DNA of 64,000 nt from Leisingera sp. ANG-M7 (GCF_000813965.1 NZ_JWLI01000001.1:620001-684000), one strand, 5' to 3'; positions 7,392-15,924 are shown, numbered from the stretch's first letter. The notes: a model not told the origin generated them from the sequence alone. Numbers and translations are program-made.

Positions 7392-8951
7392 TCAGAAATC
7401 GGTGGGCGCTCCGCCCTCAGCCTTGCGCCGTGCCACGAAATCCGCCAGTTCTTCCCGGATTGCCGCAGCCATTGGCGGCTCCTCGAAGGATCCGATGATC
7501 TCCTTGAACATCTTGTGGGCGCGCTCGGCGGTCCAGGTGGCCCCTGCGGCCTCCCAGGCCTCGAAGTTGCGCCAATCGCTCAGGAACGGCTGGTAAAACG
7601 CCGTGGTGTAGCGGTCCTGAGTGTGCTGGATGCCGAAGAAATGACCGTCGTTGCCAACCTCCCGGATCGCATCCAGGGCGATTTCGTCCGGTCCGGTGGC
7701 ATTGACCGCCGGGTCCATGTAGCGCTGGATCATTTGCAGCACTTCGCAGTCCATGATGAACTTCTCTGGGCTTGCAATCAGCCCGCCCTCCAGCCATCCG
7801 GCCGCGTGATAGATCATGTTGGCGCCCGACTGCACCGCAGACCACAGCGAGTTGGAGGTCTCCCACATCGCCTGCCCGTCCGGAACATTGGCCGCACAGA
7901 CGCCGGAGGCCCGCATCGGCAAGCCATAAAAGCGCGCCATCTGGCCGGTCATCTGGGTTGAGCGCATATACTCCGGGGTGCCAAAGGCAGGCGCGCCGGA
8001 TTTCATGTCCACATTGGAGGTGAAAGTGCCGATCGCCACCGGGCAGCCCGGCGCCACATACTGGAACAGCGCGATTGCACACAGCGATTCCGCGATGGAT
8101 TGCGCCACCGCCCCCGCCATGGTCACCGGCGCCATTGCGCCTGCCAGCGTGAACGGGGTCACCACCACCCCCTGGCCGCGGCGGCACAGCCGCAGTGAGC
8201 CATCGATCATCGGCTCATCATGCTTCAGCGGCGAGGTGGAGTTGATGTTGGTGTACATCTTCGGGCTGGCGTCGAACTCCTCATGGCTGTGGCCGCCCGC
8301 GATGCGGACCATCTCCATCACGTCCTCGACCCGCTCCTTGCCCAGACTGTAGGCATGCATCGCCTTGTCGGTCAGCGTCAGCTTGTCATAGAGCACATCC
8401 AGGTGGCGCACCGAAGCATGGATGTCCACCGGCTCCACCGGATAGCCGCCGGCAAAGTGGATGCAATTGAAGTACTGTGTCAGCTTCAGCAGGTTGCGGC
8501 ATTGCTCGCGGGTACCCGCTGTTTTTTTGTTCTGCTCCAGGTCCCAGTAATTGGGCGGCGAGGACACGTTTCCGAACAGCATCACATCGCCGCCGACGGT
8601 GATCCGGCGCTCCGGGTTGCGCGGCGTGAGGGTCCACTGCCGCGGCGCCTTCGCCACCATTTCCATAACAAAGTCCCGGTCCATCCGGACCAGGTCGCCC
8701 TCAATCTTCACGCCCGCCTGCTTGAAGATCCCCAGCGCTTCCTCGTTGAAAAACTGGATGCCGATCTCTTCGAGGATGCGCATGGCGCCATCGTGGATAG
8801 CCTGAACCCCCTCCTCGCTCAGCGGCTCGATGGGACGGTCGATGTTGCGGGGCGGATTCCAGGGCATCTGCTCCAGGACTGCACTGCCGCGCCGGGCTGC
8901 CGCGCCCGCCCTGCCCCCGCCGCGCCGTTTGCGTGTGCCTGTCTCTGCCAT
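7392..8951 (-). CDS. MttB-superfamily (trimethylamine/glycine-betaine-type) corrinoid methyltransferase
   Basis: 519 residues with the MttB-family fold, seen in 'GAMRILEEIGIQFFNEEAL', 'NSTSPLKHDEPMIDGSL' and 'MWETSNSLWSAVQSGANMIYHAAGWLEGGL'. Characterised members move a methyl group from a methylated amine to a corrinoid protein. This gene has no in-frame TAG, so it belongs to the non-pyrrolysine class, which includes glycine betaine methyltransferases. The N-terminus is a basic, Gly/Arg-rich extension of about 24 residues. No corrinoid protein or reactivating enzyme is adjacent, so its methyl acceptor must be encoded elsewhere. The carnitine genes some 10 kb away and the cobalamin genes fit a betaine role (inference). 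Confidence 0.85.
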   Translation of the reverse strand: MAETGTRKRRGGGRAGAAARRGSAVLEQMPWNPPRNIDRPIEPLSEEGVQAIHDGAMRILEEIGIQFFNEEALGIFKQAGVKIEGDLVRMDRDFVMEMVAKAPRQWTLTPRNPERRITVGGDVMLFGNVSSPPNYWDLEQNKKTAGTREQCRNLLKLTQYFNCIHFAGGYPVEPVDIHASVRHLDVLYDKLTLTDKAMHAYSLGKERVEDVMEMVRIAGGHSHEEFDASPKMYTNINSTSPLKHDEPMIDGSLRLCRRGQGVVVTPFTLAGAMAPVTMAGAVAQSIAESLCAIALFQYVAPGCPVAIGTFTSNVDMKSGAPAFGTPEYMRSTQMTGQMARFYGLPMRASGVCAANVPDGQAMWETSNSLWSAVQSGANMIYHAAGWLEGGLIASPEKFIMDCEVLQMIQRYMDPAVNATGPDEIALDAIREVGNDGHFFGIQHTQDRYTTAFYQPFLSDWRNFEAWEAAGATWTAERAHKMFKEIIGSFEEPPMAAAIREELADFVARRKAEGGAPTDF

Positions 8952-9110
8952 GCCGCCCTCCCCTGGGTCCGATTTATCACGTGCTGACAGGCAAACACTG
9001 CGCCATTCCCGGGTGCCTGAACCTGTCCGTTCACGACCCCTCTTGTCGCTTTCTCCGCATCAAGCGCCGGGCCGGAGCATTTCTGTACACTTGTGCCCAG
9101 TCTGGCACAT

Positions 9111-9143
9111 AAAAAAGCCGGCGCACAAGGGCAGTGCGCCGGC
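9111..9143 (-). terminator. Terminator of the HAD hydrolase gene
   Basis: A 10-bp stem (9117-9126 GCCGGCGCAC with 9134-9143 GTGCGCCGGC) is followed on the minus strand by six T residues (A at 9111-9116). Confidence 0.85.
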
Positions 9144-9197
9144 GGAATGCTCACTTCCCTGTGGAATTGCGGGAATCAGCAGCGGATTTCCCGGGAC

Positions 9198-9887
9198 TCA
9201 GCGGTCCAGCCAGCCCGGAATATGGCCAATGTCCGGCAGCACGATGTCCGCGTGCGGCAGCAGTTCCTCGCGCAGGGCCATGCCGGTCAGCACAGCAATC
9301 CGCTGCATCCCCGCCGCAGCGCCTGCTTCCATGTCATGGCGGCTGTCACCGACCATGGCGGTCCGGTCCGGTGAAACACCCGCGGCTTTGCAGAACGCCA
9401 GCAGAGGGTCCGGGTCCGGCTTGGCGCCGTGGCCGCTGTCGCAGCCCGCCACAAAGGCAAAGCGGTCCAGCACGCCGGCCCGCTGCAACTGGCTTTTGGC
9501 TGAGACCTCGGCGTCATTGGTCATCACCCCCAGCACCTTACCGCGCGCCAGCAGGCCATCTAGGAACGCTGCCAGCGGCACAGCTGGTGCCAGATCTGCC
9601 GCTGACGCGCTCTGAGCAAGATAATCTGTAAGCTCGGCAAGGCTCATATGCTCGACATAAGGTGCAAGCGCCTCCGCCACCTCGTCGTTGGAGCTGGCAA
9701 TTACCAGGCTATCGGGGTTGAACGCCGCACGGTCCAGATCATAGCTGATCGCCTTGGCCATCGCTTTCTTGCAGGAAAGGTTCCCTAGCGAGAGGGTTTC
9801 AAGCAAGTCCGCCGCCCAGCTGTCCCAGGTGGCGGCGAAGTCGAACAGGGTTCCGTCCTTGTCGAACAGGAAAGCGTCTACCGGCAT
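9198..9887 (-). CDS. HAD-superfamily hydrolase, phosphoglycolate-phosphatase-like
   Basis: 229 residues with the four HAD motifs: DKDGT at the N-terminus (first Asp is the nucleophile), MTNDA for motif II, KPDPDP for the motif III lysine, and VGDSRHDMEAGAAAGM for motif IV. The helical cap sits between motifs I and II, as in subclass I phosphatases such as Gph. It should hydrolyse a small phosphoester in the cytoplasm; the exact substrate is not readable. It is followed downstream by its own terminator and preceded by the small DUF3572 gene on the same strand, so the two may be co-transcribed. Confidence 0.85.
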   Translation of the reverse strand: MPVDAFLFDKDGTLFDFAATWDSWAADLLETLSLGNLSCKKAMAKAISYDLDRAAFNPDSLVIASSNDEVAEALAPYVEHMSLAELTDYLAQSASAADLAPAVPLAAFLDGLLARGKVLGVMTNDAEVSAKSQLQRAGVLDRFAFVAGCDSGHGAKPDPDPLLAFCKAAGVSPDRTAMVGDSRHDMEAGAAAGMQRIAVLTGMALREELLPHADIVLPDIGHIPGWLDR

Positions 9888-9943
9888 GGCGGGTCCTCAT
9901 CCGCTGAAATTTGAGCCGAACCTAGGGCCGCTCCGCGCCATTC

Positions 9944-10228
9944 TCAAGTCCAGTTCACCTGTTCCCCGCCCGGAAGCGACATCCGCGCCTGCATCGGCAT
10001 CTCATAGGCCAGCCCTTCGGCATCGCAGAACTGCATCACCCAGGCGTCGTCCATCGTCAGAAAATCGAGCACCGAGCCCAGGAAAGCCGGTTCCGCCGCC
10101 TGCGCCCGCAGATCCGCTTCGCTGGCGCCGGTGGCGCCCAGAAAAACTGGTAAAAGCTCGTCATTTCCGGCCAGCCAGGCCAAAGCCTTCAGCGCCAGTG
10201 TCTCTGCTCCATCAGCGGAAATCCGCAT
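9944..10228 (-). CDS. DUF3572 family protein
   Basis: About 94 residues, an alphaproteobacterial small protein with the DUF3572 pattern: 'AETLALKALAWLAGNDELLPVFLGATG' followed by 'FLGSVLDFLTMDDAWVMQFCDAEGL'. No function is established. I placed the start at ATG 10228, preceded by GGAGAAC; a GTG at 10237 is in frame. In related genomes DUF3572 commonly sits beside a pleD-type gene, and here it is divergent from one, sharing a ~115-base promoter region. Confidence 0.8.
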   Translation of the reverse strand: MRISADGAETLALKALAWLAGNDELLPVFLGATGASEADLRAQAAEPAFLGSVLDFLTMDDAWVMQFCDAEGLAYEMPMQARMSLPGGEQVNWT

Positions 10229-10343
10229 GTTCTCCACACTCCTGCCGTATTGCCGCCAATTTAGTAAAAATCCGAAAGGTTTTTTTAACCAGTCTCAGCA
10301 AAATTGGAAATCATAGGATTTGCAAGGGGCGAAAGGATACCGC

Positions 10344-11738
10344 GTGCAAGGCACTATCCTGGTCATTGACGGCGTCTCCACCAACCGCATCATGCTGAAG
10401 GTGCAGCTGGCGGCTGCCTATTACGATGCCGTGCAGGCCGGCAGCGTGGCAGAGGTGCTGCAGGCCGCCCGCAACTGCCGCCCCGACCTTGTGCTCACAG
10501 CGATGTCGCTGCCCGATGGCACCGCTGCAGATGTCAAACGCACGCTGGCCGCGGATGAAGCGCTGGCCGATCTGCCGGTGATCGCGGTTTCCGACTGGGA
10601 AGGGCACCAGGCGCGGCTTCAGGCACTGGCCGCAGGCATTGACGATGTACTGCAGCAGCCGGTGGACGACGTGATCCTGCAGGCCCGCATCCGCAGCCTG
10701 CTGCGCGCGCGCAGCGCCAGCGAGGAGTTGAACCTGCAGCGCGAGGCCTCCCAGGGCTTCATCCTGCCACTGTGCGACCGTGCTGGCGCCGAGAGCCTGC
10801 GCAATGCAACCGTGGCCCTGGTGGCCGAGGACCCGCGCACCGCCATGGCCTGGCGCGACCGTCTCTCGCCCACCCTGCCCTATGCACTCCGCACCCATGC
10901 CATCAGCGACATTCACGGCCTGATGCAAGCGCCTGTAGCAGATGCCATCATTATCGAACTGAACGAGGCATCGGCCGGCCCCGGGCTGCGCCTGCTGGCC
11001 GATCTGCGCGCCCGCGCTGCCACCCGCAAATCGGTGGTGATTGCCGTGCCCAATCCCGCCGATCCGCATATCGCGGCAGAGGCGCTGGACCGCGGTGCCC
11101 ACGACGTGCTGCAAACCGGGTTCGATGTCGATGAGCTTGCCCTGCGCCTGAACACGCAACTGCAGCAGAAAGCCCGCAACGACCTGATGCGCGACAGCGT
11201 CCGCAACGGCTTGCGCGCTGCCAACCTGGACCCGATGACCGGCCTTTATAACCGCCGCTATGCCAAGCCCTTCCTGGACCGGGTGGCGCATTCAGCTTCT
11301 GAGACCGGCGGGAAATTTGCTGTCATGCTGGCCGATCTCGACCATTTCAAGCGGATCAATGATGTCTATGGCCACCCGGCCGGCGATGCCGTGCTGATCG
11401 AGGCCGCCCGCCGCATGCAAGCAGTACTGGGACCGGCGGACCTGCTGGCCCGCGTCGGCGGCGAAGAGTTCATGGCGGTGCTGCCCGGCGCCACCGAGGC
11501 GGATGCCAGCCTTGCGGCCATTGCCCTGTGCAATGCAATCAACAGCACCCCGTTCCAAGTGCCGGGTGCCGCCGAACCGGTCAAGGTGACGATCAGCGTC
11601 GGCGCGGTCATGGGCGGCGCAGGCCACGGCGGCAGCACTGCAGCGCTGGTGGAAAAGGCGGACCAGGCGCTTTATGACGCAAAGAACGCGGGCCGCAATC
11701 AGGTAACCTTGTCGCCCGAGTGCACTGAGGCTGCCTGA
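10344..11738 (+). CDS. pleD: PleD-like GGDEF response regulator with degenerate receiver domains
   Basis: The arrangement REC-REC-GGDEF matches PleD. I chose GTG 10344, which follows GAAAGGA and gives the expected N-terminus VQGTILVIDG. A longer ATG frame begins at 10320. In receiver 1 the acidic pair is D9/G10 instead of Asp-Asp, and the phospho-acceptor position (D53 in Caulobacter PleD) is Ala in VLTAMSLPDG. Receiver 2 is also degenerate. The GGEEF catalytic motif at residues 372-376 is intact, but the I-site RxxD reads GPAD, so product feedback should be lost. It is probably an active cyclase controlled by something other than phosphorylation. The 3' end overlaps the convergent GAF gene by about 40 bases. 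Confidence 0.85.
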   Translation: MQGTILVIDGVSTNRIMLKVQLAAAYYDAVQAGSVAEVLQAARNCRPDLVLTAMSLPDGTAADVKRTLAADEALADLPVIAVSDWEGHQARLQALAAGIDDVLQQPVDDVILQARIRSLLRARSASEELNLQREASQGFILPLCDRAGAESLRNATVALVAEDPRTAMAWRDRLSPTLPYALRTHAISDIHGLMQAPVADAIIIELNEASAGPGLRLLADLRARAATRKSVVIAVPNPADPHIAAEALDRGAHDVLQTGFDVDELALRLNTQLQQKARNDLMRDSVRNGLRAANLDPMTGLYNRRYAKPFLDRVAHSASETGGKFAVMLADLDHFKRINDVYGHPAGDAVLIEAARRMQAVLGPADLLARVGGEEFMAVLPGATEADASLAAIALCNAINSTPFQVPGAAEPVKVTISVGAVMGGAGHGGSTAALVEKADQALYDAKNAGRNQVTLSPECTEAA

Positions 11739-12229
11739 CCGGAGGCAACCAGTTCACTGGCAACGGCGTCGCTCAGCACCGCCATCAATTCCAGCTCTGT
11801 TTCTTCAAATGGCTCCCGTGCCTCAATGGCTGTGAAGTTCACGGTCCCCCAGGCCACACCTCCGATTTTTACTGGCGCACCAATGTAGGTTTCAAGCCGG
11901 AACATGTCGTAACAGGGATGCCCGGCAATCTCCGAGCTGCCCGCCTGATGAAAGGCCAGCGGCGCCTCCGACTGCAAGGTGTGGACACAATAAGTGTCTC
12001 CCAGGCTGAACTCTGTACCGGGATCAACCTCGGCTTCCTGCGAGACGCTGTACTCAACAACGTACTTACTGCCCTGAACCCTGCTCACCAGAGCGGAGGA
12101 GGTTTTGAAAAGCTCATTTCCGCTGGCGAGGAGATGCCTGATTTTTTCCTGTGGCGACAAGTCCCGGCACTCCGCCATCGCCTGAATGACCGCTGCGGCC
12201 TCACTGCTGTTTTCCATTCTGGACCCCAT
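11699..12229 (-). CDS. GAF-domain protein
   Basis: 176 residues forming one GAF domain: 'HLLASGNELFKTSSALVSRVQG' at the start, then 'FSLGDTYCVHTLQSEAPLAFHQAG', 'YIGAPVKIGGVAWGTVNFTA' and a closing helix 'FEETELELMAVLSDAVASEL'. There is no attached output domain, so it may act as a free ligand-binding or redox-sensing unit. GAF domains with a Cys next to the central His occur in light, NO or sulfoxide sensors; C81/H83 are present here but their role is unknown. Its 3' end overlaps pleD on the other strand. Start codon uncertain (ATG 12229 or ATG 12217). Confidence 0.75.
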   Translation of the reverse strand: MGSRMENSSEAAAVIQAMAECRDLSPQEKIRHLLASGNELFKTSSALVSRVQGSKYVVEYSVSQEAEVDPGTEFSLGDTYCVHTLQSEAPLAFHQAGSSEIAGHPCYDMFRLETYIGAPVKIGGVAWGTVNFTAIEAREPFEETELELMAVLSDAVASELVASGQAASVHSGDKVT

Positions 12230-12505
12230 CGCAATTTACCCGGAGACCTGACAGCCGAACCTTCAGCACCAGGCTGCCTTGCCGGTGCCGGGCACAGGAC
12301 CGCGGTGCTCCAGAATAAATCCTTGTCAAGGGAACCCTCCAAAGCAACGGCGGATTGCTTTGCCAGCGGCCAAACCTGCGCTTTTGCAATCGGAGCGCGC
12401 AGAAGGTGCAATCCTAAGGTGCTGCACTCGCCTGCTCGCAGAATGCAAGCCCTTGCGTTCCCGCCAATTCCGGCGTCCGGGAACCGGCCAAACTTTCCCC
12501 GAAGG

Positions 12506-12997
12506 CTATTCTGCCTCGCGCCAGCCGTGCCGCTTGCCCTTGCCGCGGCGCTGCATCCGCTCCTCCAGGCGGTCCGCGAAGTTCATCCGCTCCTGCGGTG
12601 CCATCTCTTCCAGCTGCTTCACCCAAGCTTGCTGCACCTTGGTGTGGAACGCGTGACGTTCCTCGGCCTGCGCCTGCATCAATGCCAGCAGCGCGGGCGC
12701 ATCGAATGCTTCGCTGCGCAGCGCCGCCACAACCGCAGCGCCTTCCGCACGGCGGCGCTGGACAAAGCTGCCGTGATCGCCGCCCGCCTGCTGCCGCAGC
12801 GCCTTGCGGGTATCATGGTCCAGCTCACGGAAAATCATCGCCCCCACCGACGGCGGCCGCTGCCAGTGCCTGTCCTTGCCGCTGAACCGCCAGGCGGCCC
12901 CGGCCGCGATGCCGATCACAGCCAGGTTCAGCGCCAGCGATCCCGCCAGCAGCACTTTCAGCCACAGCTTCATCTTGGGTTTTGCCTCCGCAGTCAT
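12506..12997 (-). CDS. Periplasmic Spy/CpxP-like (heavy-metal sensor type) membrane-anchored protein
   Basis: 163 residues. A single N-terminal membrane anchor (about residues 9-36, 'LWLKVLLAGSLALNLAVIGIAAG') precedes a charged, mostly helical periplasmic domain carrying paired 'R...FVQRRRAEGAAVVAALR' and 'ALMQAQAEERHAFHTKVQQAW' helices, as in the CpxP/Spy/CnrX-type superfamily. A basic, His-containing tail ends the protein. It overlaps the upstream putative anti-sigma gene by 4 bases and lies third in a sigma-factor operon. A role as periplasmic sensor or stress chaperone for that sigma factor is inferred from context. Confidence 0.7.
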   Translation of the reverse strand: MTAEAKPKMKLWLKVLLAGSLALNLAVIGIAAGAAWRFSGKDRHWQRPPSVGAMIFRELDHDTRKALRQQAGGDHGSFVQRRRAEGAAVVAALRSEAFDAPALLALMQAQAEERHAFHTKVQQAWVKQLEEMAPQERMNFADRLEERMQRRGKGKRHGWREAE

Positions 12998-13359
12998 TGC
13001 AGGTCCTCGCTCAGCATCAGCGCCATGTCATAGCTGCCGTCCGCAAAGGCGGTGCTGCTGTCCTCATACCCGGCCAGCGCCACAGGGTCCGGCATGAACG
13101 AGGGCGGCGCCAGGCCGATCCACAGGCCCGCGGCGCTGGCCGCTGCCAGCCCGCCCAGAGCCGGCCAGCCGCCCAGCGCCTCCGCCAGCTGCCGCCACAG
13201 CGGCTGCCGTGCTGGCTCCGCAGGCTGGAAACCCGGCTGCACCCGCGCCGCATCCGCCAGGATGGCGGCGCTCAGATGATCCGGCAGCGCCGGCGGCGCA
13301 CTGCGTGCCTCAGCAAACAGATCCTCCAGCTCCTGCAGTGCTTTATCCTCATCAGCCAT
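12994..13359 (-). CDS. Putative anti-sigma factor (small membrane protein)
   Basis: 121 residues. The cytoplasmic N-terminal region is acidic ('DEDKALQELEDLFAEARSA'), one hydrophobic segment lies near residues 65-88 ('[20 protein letters not shown]'), and a short outer tail carries 'YEDSSTAFADGSYDMALML'. The coding region overlaps the sigma factor gene by 8 bases, which is the usual position of an anti-sigma factor. No zinc-binding anti-sigma motif is visible, so the call rests on context and topology. Confidence 0.6.
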   Translation of the reverse strand: MADEDKALQELEDLFAEARSAPPALPDHLSAAILADAARVQPGFQPAEPARQPLWRQLAEALGGWPALGGLAAASAAGLWIGLAPPSFMPDPVALAGYEDSSTAFADGSYDMALMLSEDLQ

Positions 13360-13933
13360 CGCTATACCCCAACTCTTCGCGCCGCCCGGCCAAGGCCGCG
13401 GCCAGCGCCCGTTTGCCCCGGGCAGTCAGACTTTCGACCGCCTCGGTGCTGATGTCCATGATCCCGGCAATCTCCGGGTTCGAAAGCTCTTCCAGGTGGC
13501 GCAGCACCACCGCCTGCCGCTGCCGCTCCGGCAATTGCATCAGCGCCGCCTGCAGCGCATCCTGCCGCGCGCCGTCCTGCATCTGCTCCGCCGCTGAGCG
13601 GCCCGGGTCCGGCGGCTCCGGCACCGCGTCCAGGTCCACATGGCCGCCGCGGGCGCGCCGCTTGCGGTCGATGCACAGGTTCATCGCCACCCGGTACAGC
13701 CAGGTCGACACCTGCGCCTCCCCCGGCCGCCACTCGGGCGCCATCTTCCACAGGCGCAGCATCGCCTCCTGGGTCACATCCTCGGCCTCGGCCCGGATCC
13801 CCATCACCCGCATCGCCACACCAAAGACCCGCGGCCCCAGCCGCGCCGTCAGCTCCGCCGCGGCCCGGCTGTCGCCATTGGCATAGAGCACCAGAAGCGC
13901 ATCGTCGGAGGCCTCTTCCGCCGATGCGCTCAT
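13352..13933 (-). CDS. ECF-type RNA polymerase sigma factor
   Basis: About 193 residues from ATG 13933; a GTG at 13990 would add 19 residues. Region 2 is visible in 'FGVAMRVMGIRAEAEDVTQEAMLRLW' with 'STWLYRVAMNLCIDRKRR', and region 4 in 'LMQLPERQRQAVVLRHLEELSNPEIAGIMDIS'. It directs RNA polymerase to a stress or envelope regulon. Downstream on the same strand are a putative anti-sigma and a periplasmic Spy-like protein. The EF-hand protein gene ends just upstream, so the group may form one unit. Confidence 0.9.
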   Translation of the reverse strand: MSASAEEASDDALLVLYANGDSRAAAELTARLGPRVFGVAMRVMGIRAEAEDVTQEAMLRLWKMAPEWRPGEAQVSTWLYRVAMNLCIDRKRRARGGHVDLDAVPEPPDPGRSAAEQMQDGARQDALQAALMQLPERQRQAVVLRHLEELSNPEIAGIMDISTEAVESLTARGKRALAAALAGRREELGYSDG

Positions 13934-14000
13934 GGCTGCCGGACCCGCATCAGGGGCCCGGCGCCGCGATATATCCGCCTGTTGCAGCACGCGTCAGCGA

Positions 14001-14471
14001 TCAGTTCTGCTCCGTGTCCTCCCCGTGGCCATGCCAGCGCTTGCCGCCATGCCGTGCCCGGGCCTCTTCAAACTCTTCCTTGGAGATGCCGCCGCTGCCG
14101 TCGGCATCCATCCGGTCGAACATCTTACCCGCCCGGCGCGGTTGCGGCATCTCATCCTTACTCAACGCGCCATCGCCGTCCTTGTCAAAGCGTTCCAGCA
14201 TCTGCGCGGCCCGTTCACCAGCCCGCTCCTGTGCCCGCGCCTGCATCTCCTCCAGCGACAGCTTGCCGTCGCCATTAGTGTCTGCCTTGGCAAAATGCGC
14301 GTCCTTCATCGCCTGGATCTCGGCTTTGGTCACCTCGCCGCTGCCATCGGTATCGATCTCCTCAAAGGACATCTTCGGCCCGTGATGGCCAAACCCCTTG
14401 GCCACTGCCGCGCTGCCTGCCGTCATGCCTGCTGCGGCCACGATCAGGGCGATGAACTTGACGTGTTTCAT
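14001..14471 (-). CDS. Exported EF-hand calcium-binding protein
   Basis: 156 residues beginning at ATG 14471, with AAGGAAAG just upstream. The signal peptide is MKHVKFIALIVAAAGMTAGS and ends near 'AVAKG'. Four canonical EF-hand loops follow: DTDGSGEVTKAE, DTNGDGKLSLEE, DKDGDGALSKDE and DADGSGGISKEE, each with Asp at positions 1 and 3 and Glu at 12. The protein is therefore a periplasmic calcium-binding or calcium-buffering protein. The open frame continues far upstream without a stop, but that extension is antisense to the DUF983 and Nudix genes. It lies directly upstream of the ECF sigma gene. Confidence 0.85.
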   Translation of the reverse strand: MKHVKFIALIVAAAGMTAGSAAVAKGFGHHGPKMSFEEIDTDGSGEVTKAEIQAMKDAHFAKADTNGDGKLSLEEMQARAQERAGERAAQMLERFDKDGDGALSKDEMPQPRRAGKMFDRMDADGSGGISKEEFEEARARHGGKRWHGHGEDTEQN

Positions 14472-14669
14472 GTCGTCTTTCCTTTGTCCTGCGGCAGCCT
14501 CTTGCTGCCCGATGTACAGAAAAAACGCACAAGCTCCGGGGTTCCGTCGCAGGAACTCAAACTTTTTTCTCCGCCGTCCCGTTGCGGCAAACCGGCGCAT
14601 AAACCGGGCTTTCCCCTTTCGCCGTCTCCGCAGGCGCGCAAAGATACCCGCAGCACACAGGATAACGAC

Positions 14670-15095
14670 ATGACCCAGTCCCCCGCCGTCACGGCCCCGG
14701 AAGCCGACCGCCCCACAATGCCTGCCCTGGCCAAGGGCTGGCGCTGCCGCTGCCCGGAGTGCGGCAAGGGCAAGCTGCTGCATTCCTATCTCAAGGTGAA
14801 CGAGACCTGCAGCAACTGCGGCCTCGACCTGACCCATGCCCGTGCCGACGACGGGCCTGCCTACCTCACGATCCTGATCGTCGGCCACATCATGGCGCCG
14901 CTGATGCATGTGGTCTATTTCTCCTGGCGGCCCGAGCCCCTGGTGATGTTCACGGTATTCGCGATTGGCTGCCTCGCCTCTTCCCTCTATCTTCTGCCGC
15001 GGATGAAGGGGATCGTCATCGCCTATCAATGGGCACGGCGGATGCACGGCTTTGGCAAGGACACCCCGGCAGGACCGGCAGGACAAGGGCAGTAA
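14670..15095 (+). CDS. DUF983 family membrane protein
   Basis: 141 residues. Four cysteines in two CxxC pairs ('CRCPECGKGKLL' and 'ETCSNCGLDL') form a probable zinc ribbon ahead of two membrane segments ('YLTILIVGHIMAPLMHVVYF' and 'VMFTVFAIGCLASSLYLLP'). This is the DUF983 pattern, in some bacteria found near cytochrome oxidase genes; the function is unsettled. The start ATG 14670 gives MTQSPAVTA. It is followed four bases later by the Nudix gene, so the pair is probably one operon. Confidence 0.85.
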   Translation: MTQSPAVTAPEADRPTMPALAKGWRCRCPECGKGKLLHSYLKVNETCSNCGLDLTHARADDGPAYLTILIVGHIMAPLMHVVYFSWRPEPLVMFTVFAIGCLASSLYLLPRMKGIVIAYQWARRMHGFGKDTPAGPAGQGQ

Positions 15096-15099
15096 CACC

Positions 15100-15831
15100 A
15101 TGAGCAAGACATTTCTCAGCGGCGAGACCACAACCGACAAGACCGCAATCCGCAACGCGGCAACGGTGATCGCCATGCGCGGTCGGATGTCCGATGACCC
15201 GCAGGTGCTGATGGGCCAGCGCGGCGCCAAGGCCGCCTTCATGCCCAACAAATTCGTCTTCCCCGGCGGTGCCGTGGACGTGGCGGATGCGGACATTCCG
15301 CTGGCCTCGCCGATTTCCCCGGTCTGCCAGGAACGGTTGGCAGACAAATCGCCCGCAGACGCGCACCACGCCCTCTCCGTCGCCGCGGTACGCGAGCTTT
15401 GGGAGGAAACCGGCCTGATCCTCGGCGAGAAAGGCAACTGGCAGGGCGATATCCCCGAAGACTGGCAGGAGTTTGCGGCTACCGGCCATATTCCCTCCGC
15501 CAAGGATATGCAGTTCGTGTTCCGCGCCCTGACCCCGCCGGGCCGCCCGCGCCGCTTTGACGCGCGTTTCTTCCTGGTCAATGCGGACCAGATCACCGGC
15601 GACCTTGACGATTTCTCCCGCGCCGCGGATGAGCTGTCGCATCTGCAATGGATCCCGCTCAGCCAGGTGCGCAGCTTCGATCTGCCTTTCATCACCGAAG
15701 TTGTGCTGGCTGAAGTCACCGCCCGCGTCCGCGATGCCGAACCGCCGCAAAGCGTGCCCTATTTCCACAACAACGACGAGGCCAGCCTGTTCCTGCGTCT
15801 CAAGGGCTATCCGATGCCCGCCGACGGGTAA
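15100..15831 (+). CDS. Nudix hydrolase, NUDT7/NUDT19-like with split Nudix box
   Basis: 243 residues from ATG 15100. The Nudix signature is present but interrupted: 'FVFPGGAVDVADAD' is followed by about 35 inserted residues before 'AVRELWEETGLILG', which carries the metal-binding REXXEE core. The split arrangement is typical of coenzyme A or acyl-CoA diphosphatases of the NUDT7/NUDT19 type and of related proteins. It would hydrolyse a nucleoside diphosphate linked to another group in the cytoplasm; the substrate is not proven. It sits directly downstream of DUF983. Confidence 0.85.
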   Translation: MSKTFLSGETTTDKTAIRNAATVIAMRGRMSDDPQVLMGQRGAKAAFMPNKFVFPGGAVDVADADIPLASPISPVCQERLADKSPADAHHALSVAAVRELWEETGLILGEKGNWQGDIPEDWQEFAATGHIPSAKDMQFVFRALTPPGRPRRFDARFFLVNADQITGDLDDFSRAADELSHLQWIPLSQVRSFDLPFITEVVLAEVTARVRDAEPPQSVPYFHNNDEASLFLRLKGYPMPADG

Positions 15832-15924
15832 CGTTTCCCAGCGCAGGAAACGTCCCGGAAAACATGTGTTTTCCGAGCCGGAATTCTCACATAATTCCGG
15901 CCGCCCTGGCGCAGGCGCGGCGCC

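Noticed and set aside
7392-8951. Possible pyrrolysine (amber) codon in the MttB-family gene
   Set aside because: The frame is open from ATG to stop with no internal TAG, so it is the non-pyrrolysine type.
14001-15719. A minus-strand frame of 572 codons ending in EF-hands
   Set aside because: Only the last 156 codons from ATG 14471, with a signal peptide and a good ribosome binding site, make sense. The upstream part is antisense to DUF983 and the Nudix gene.
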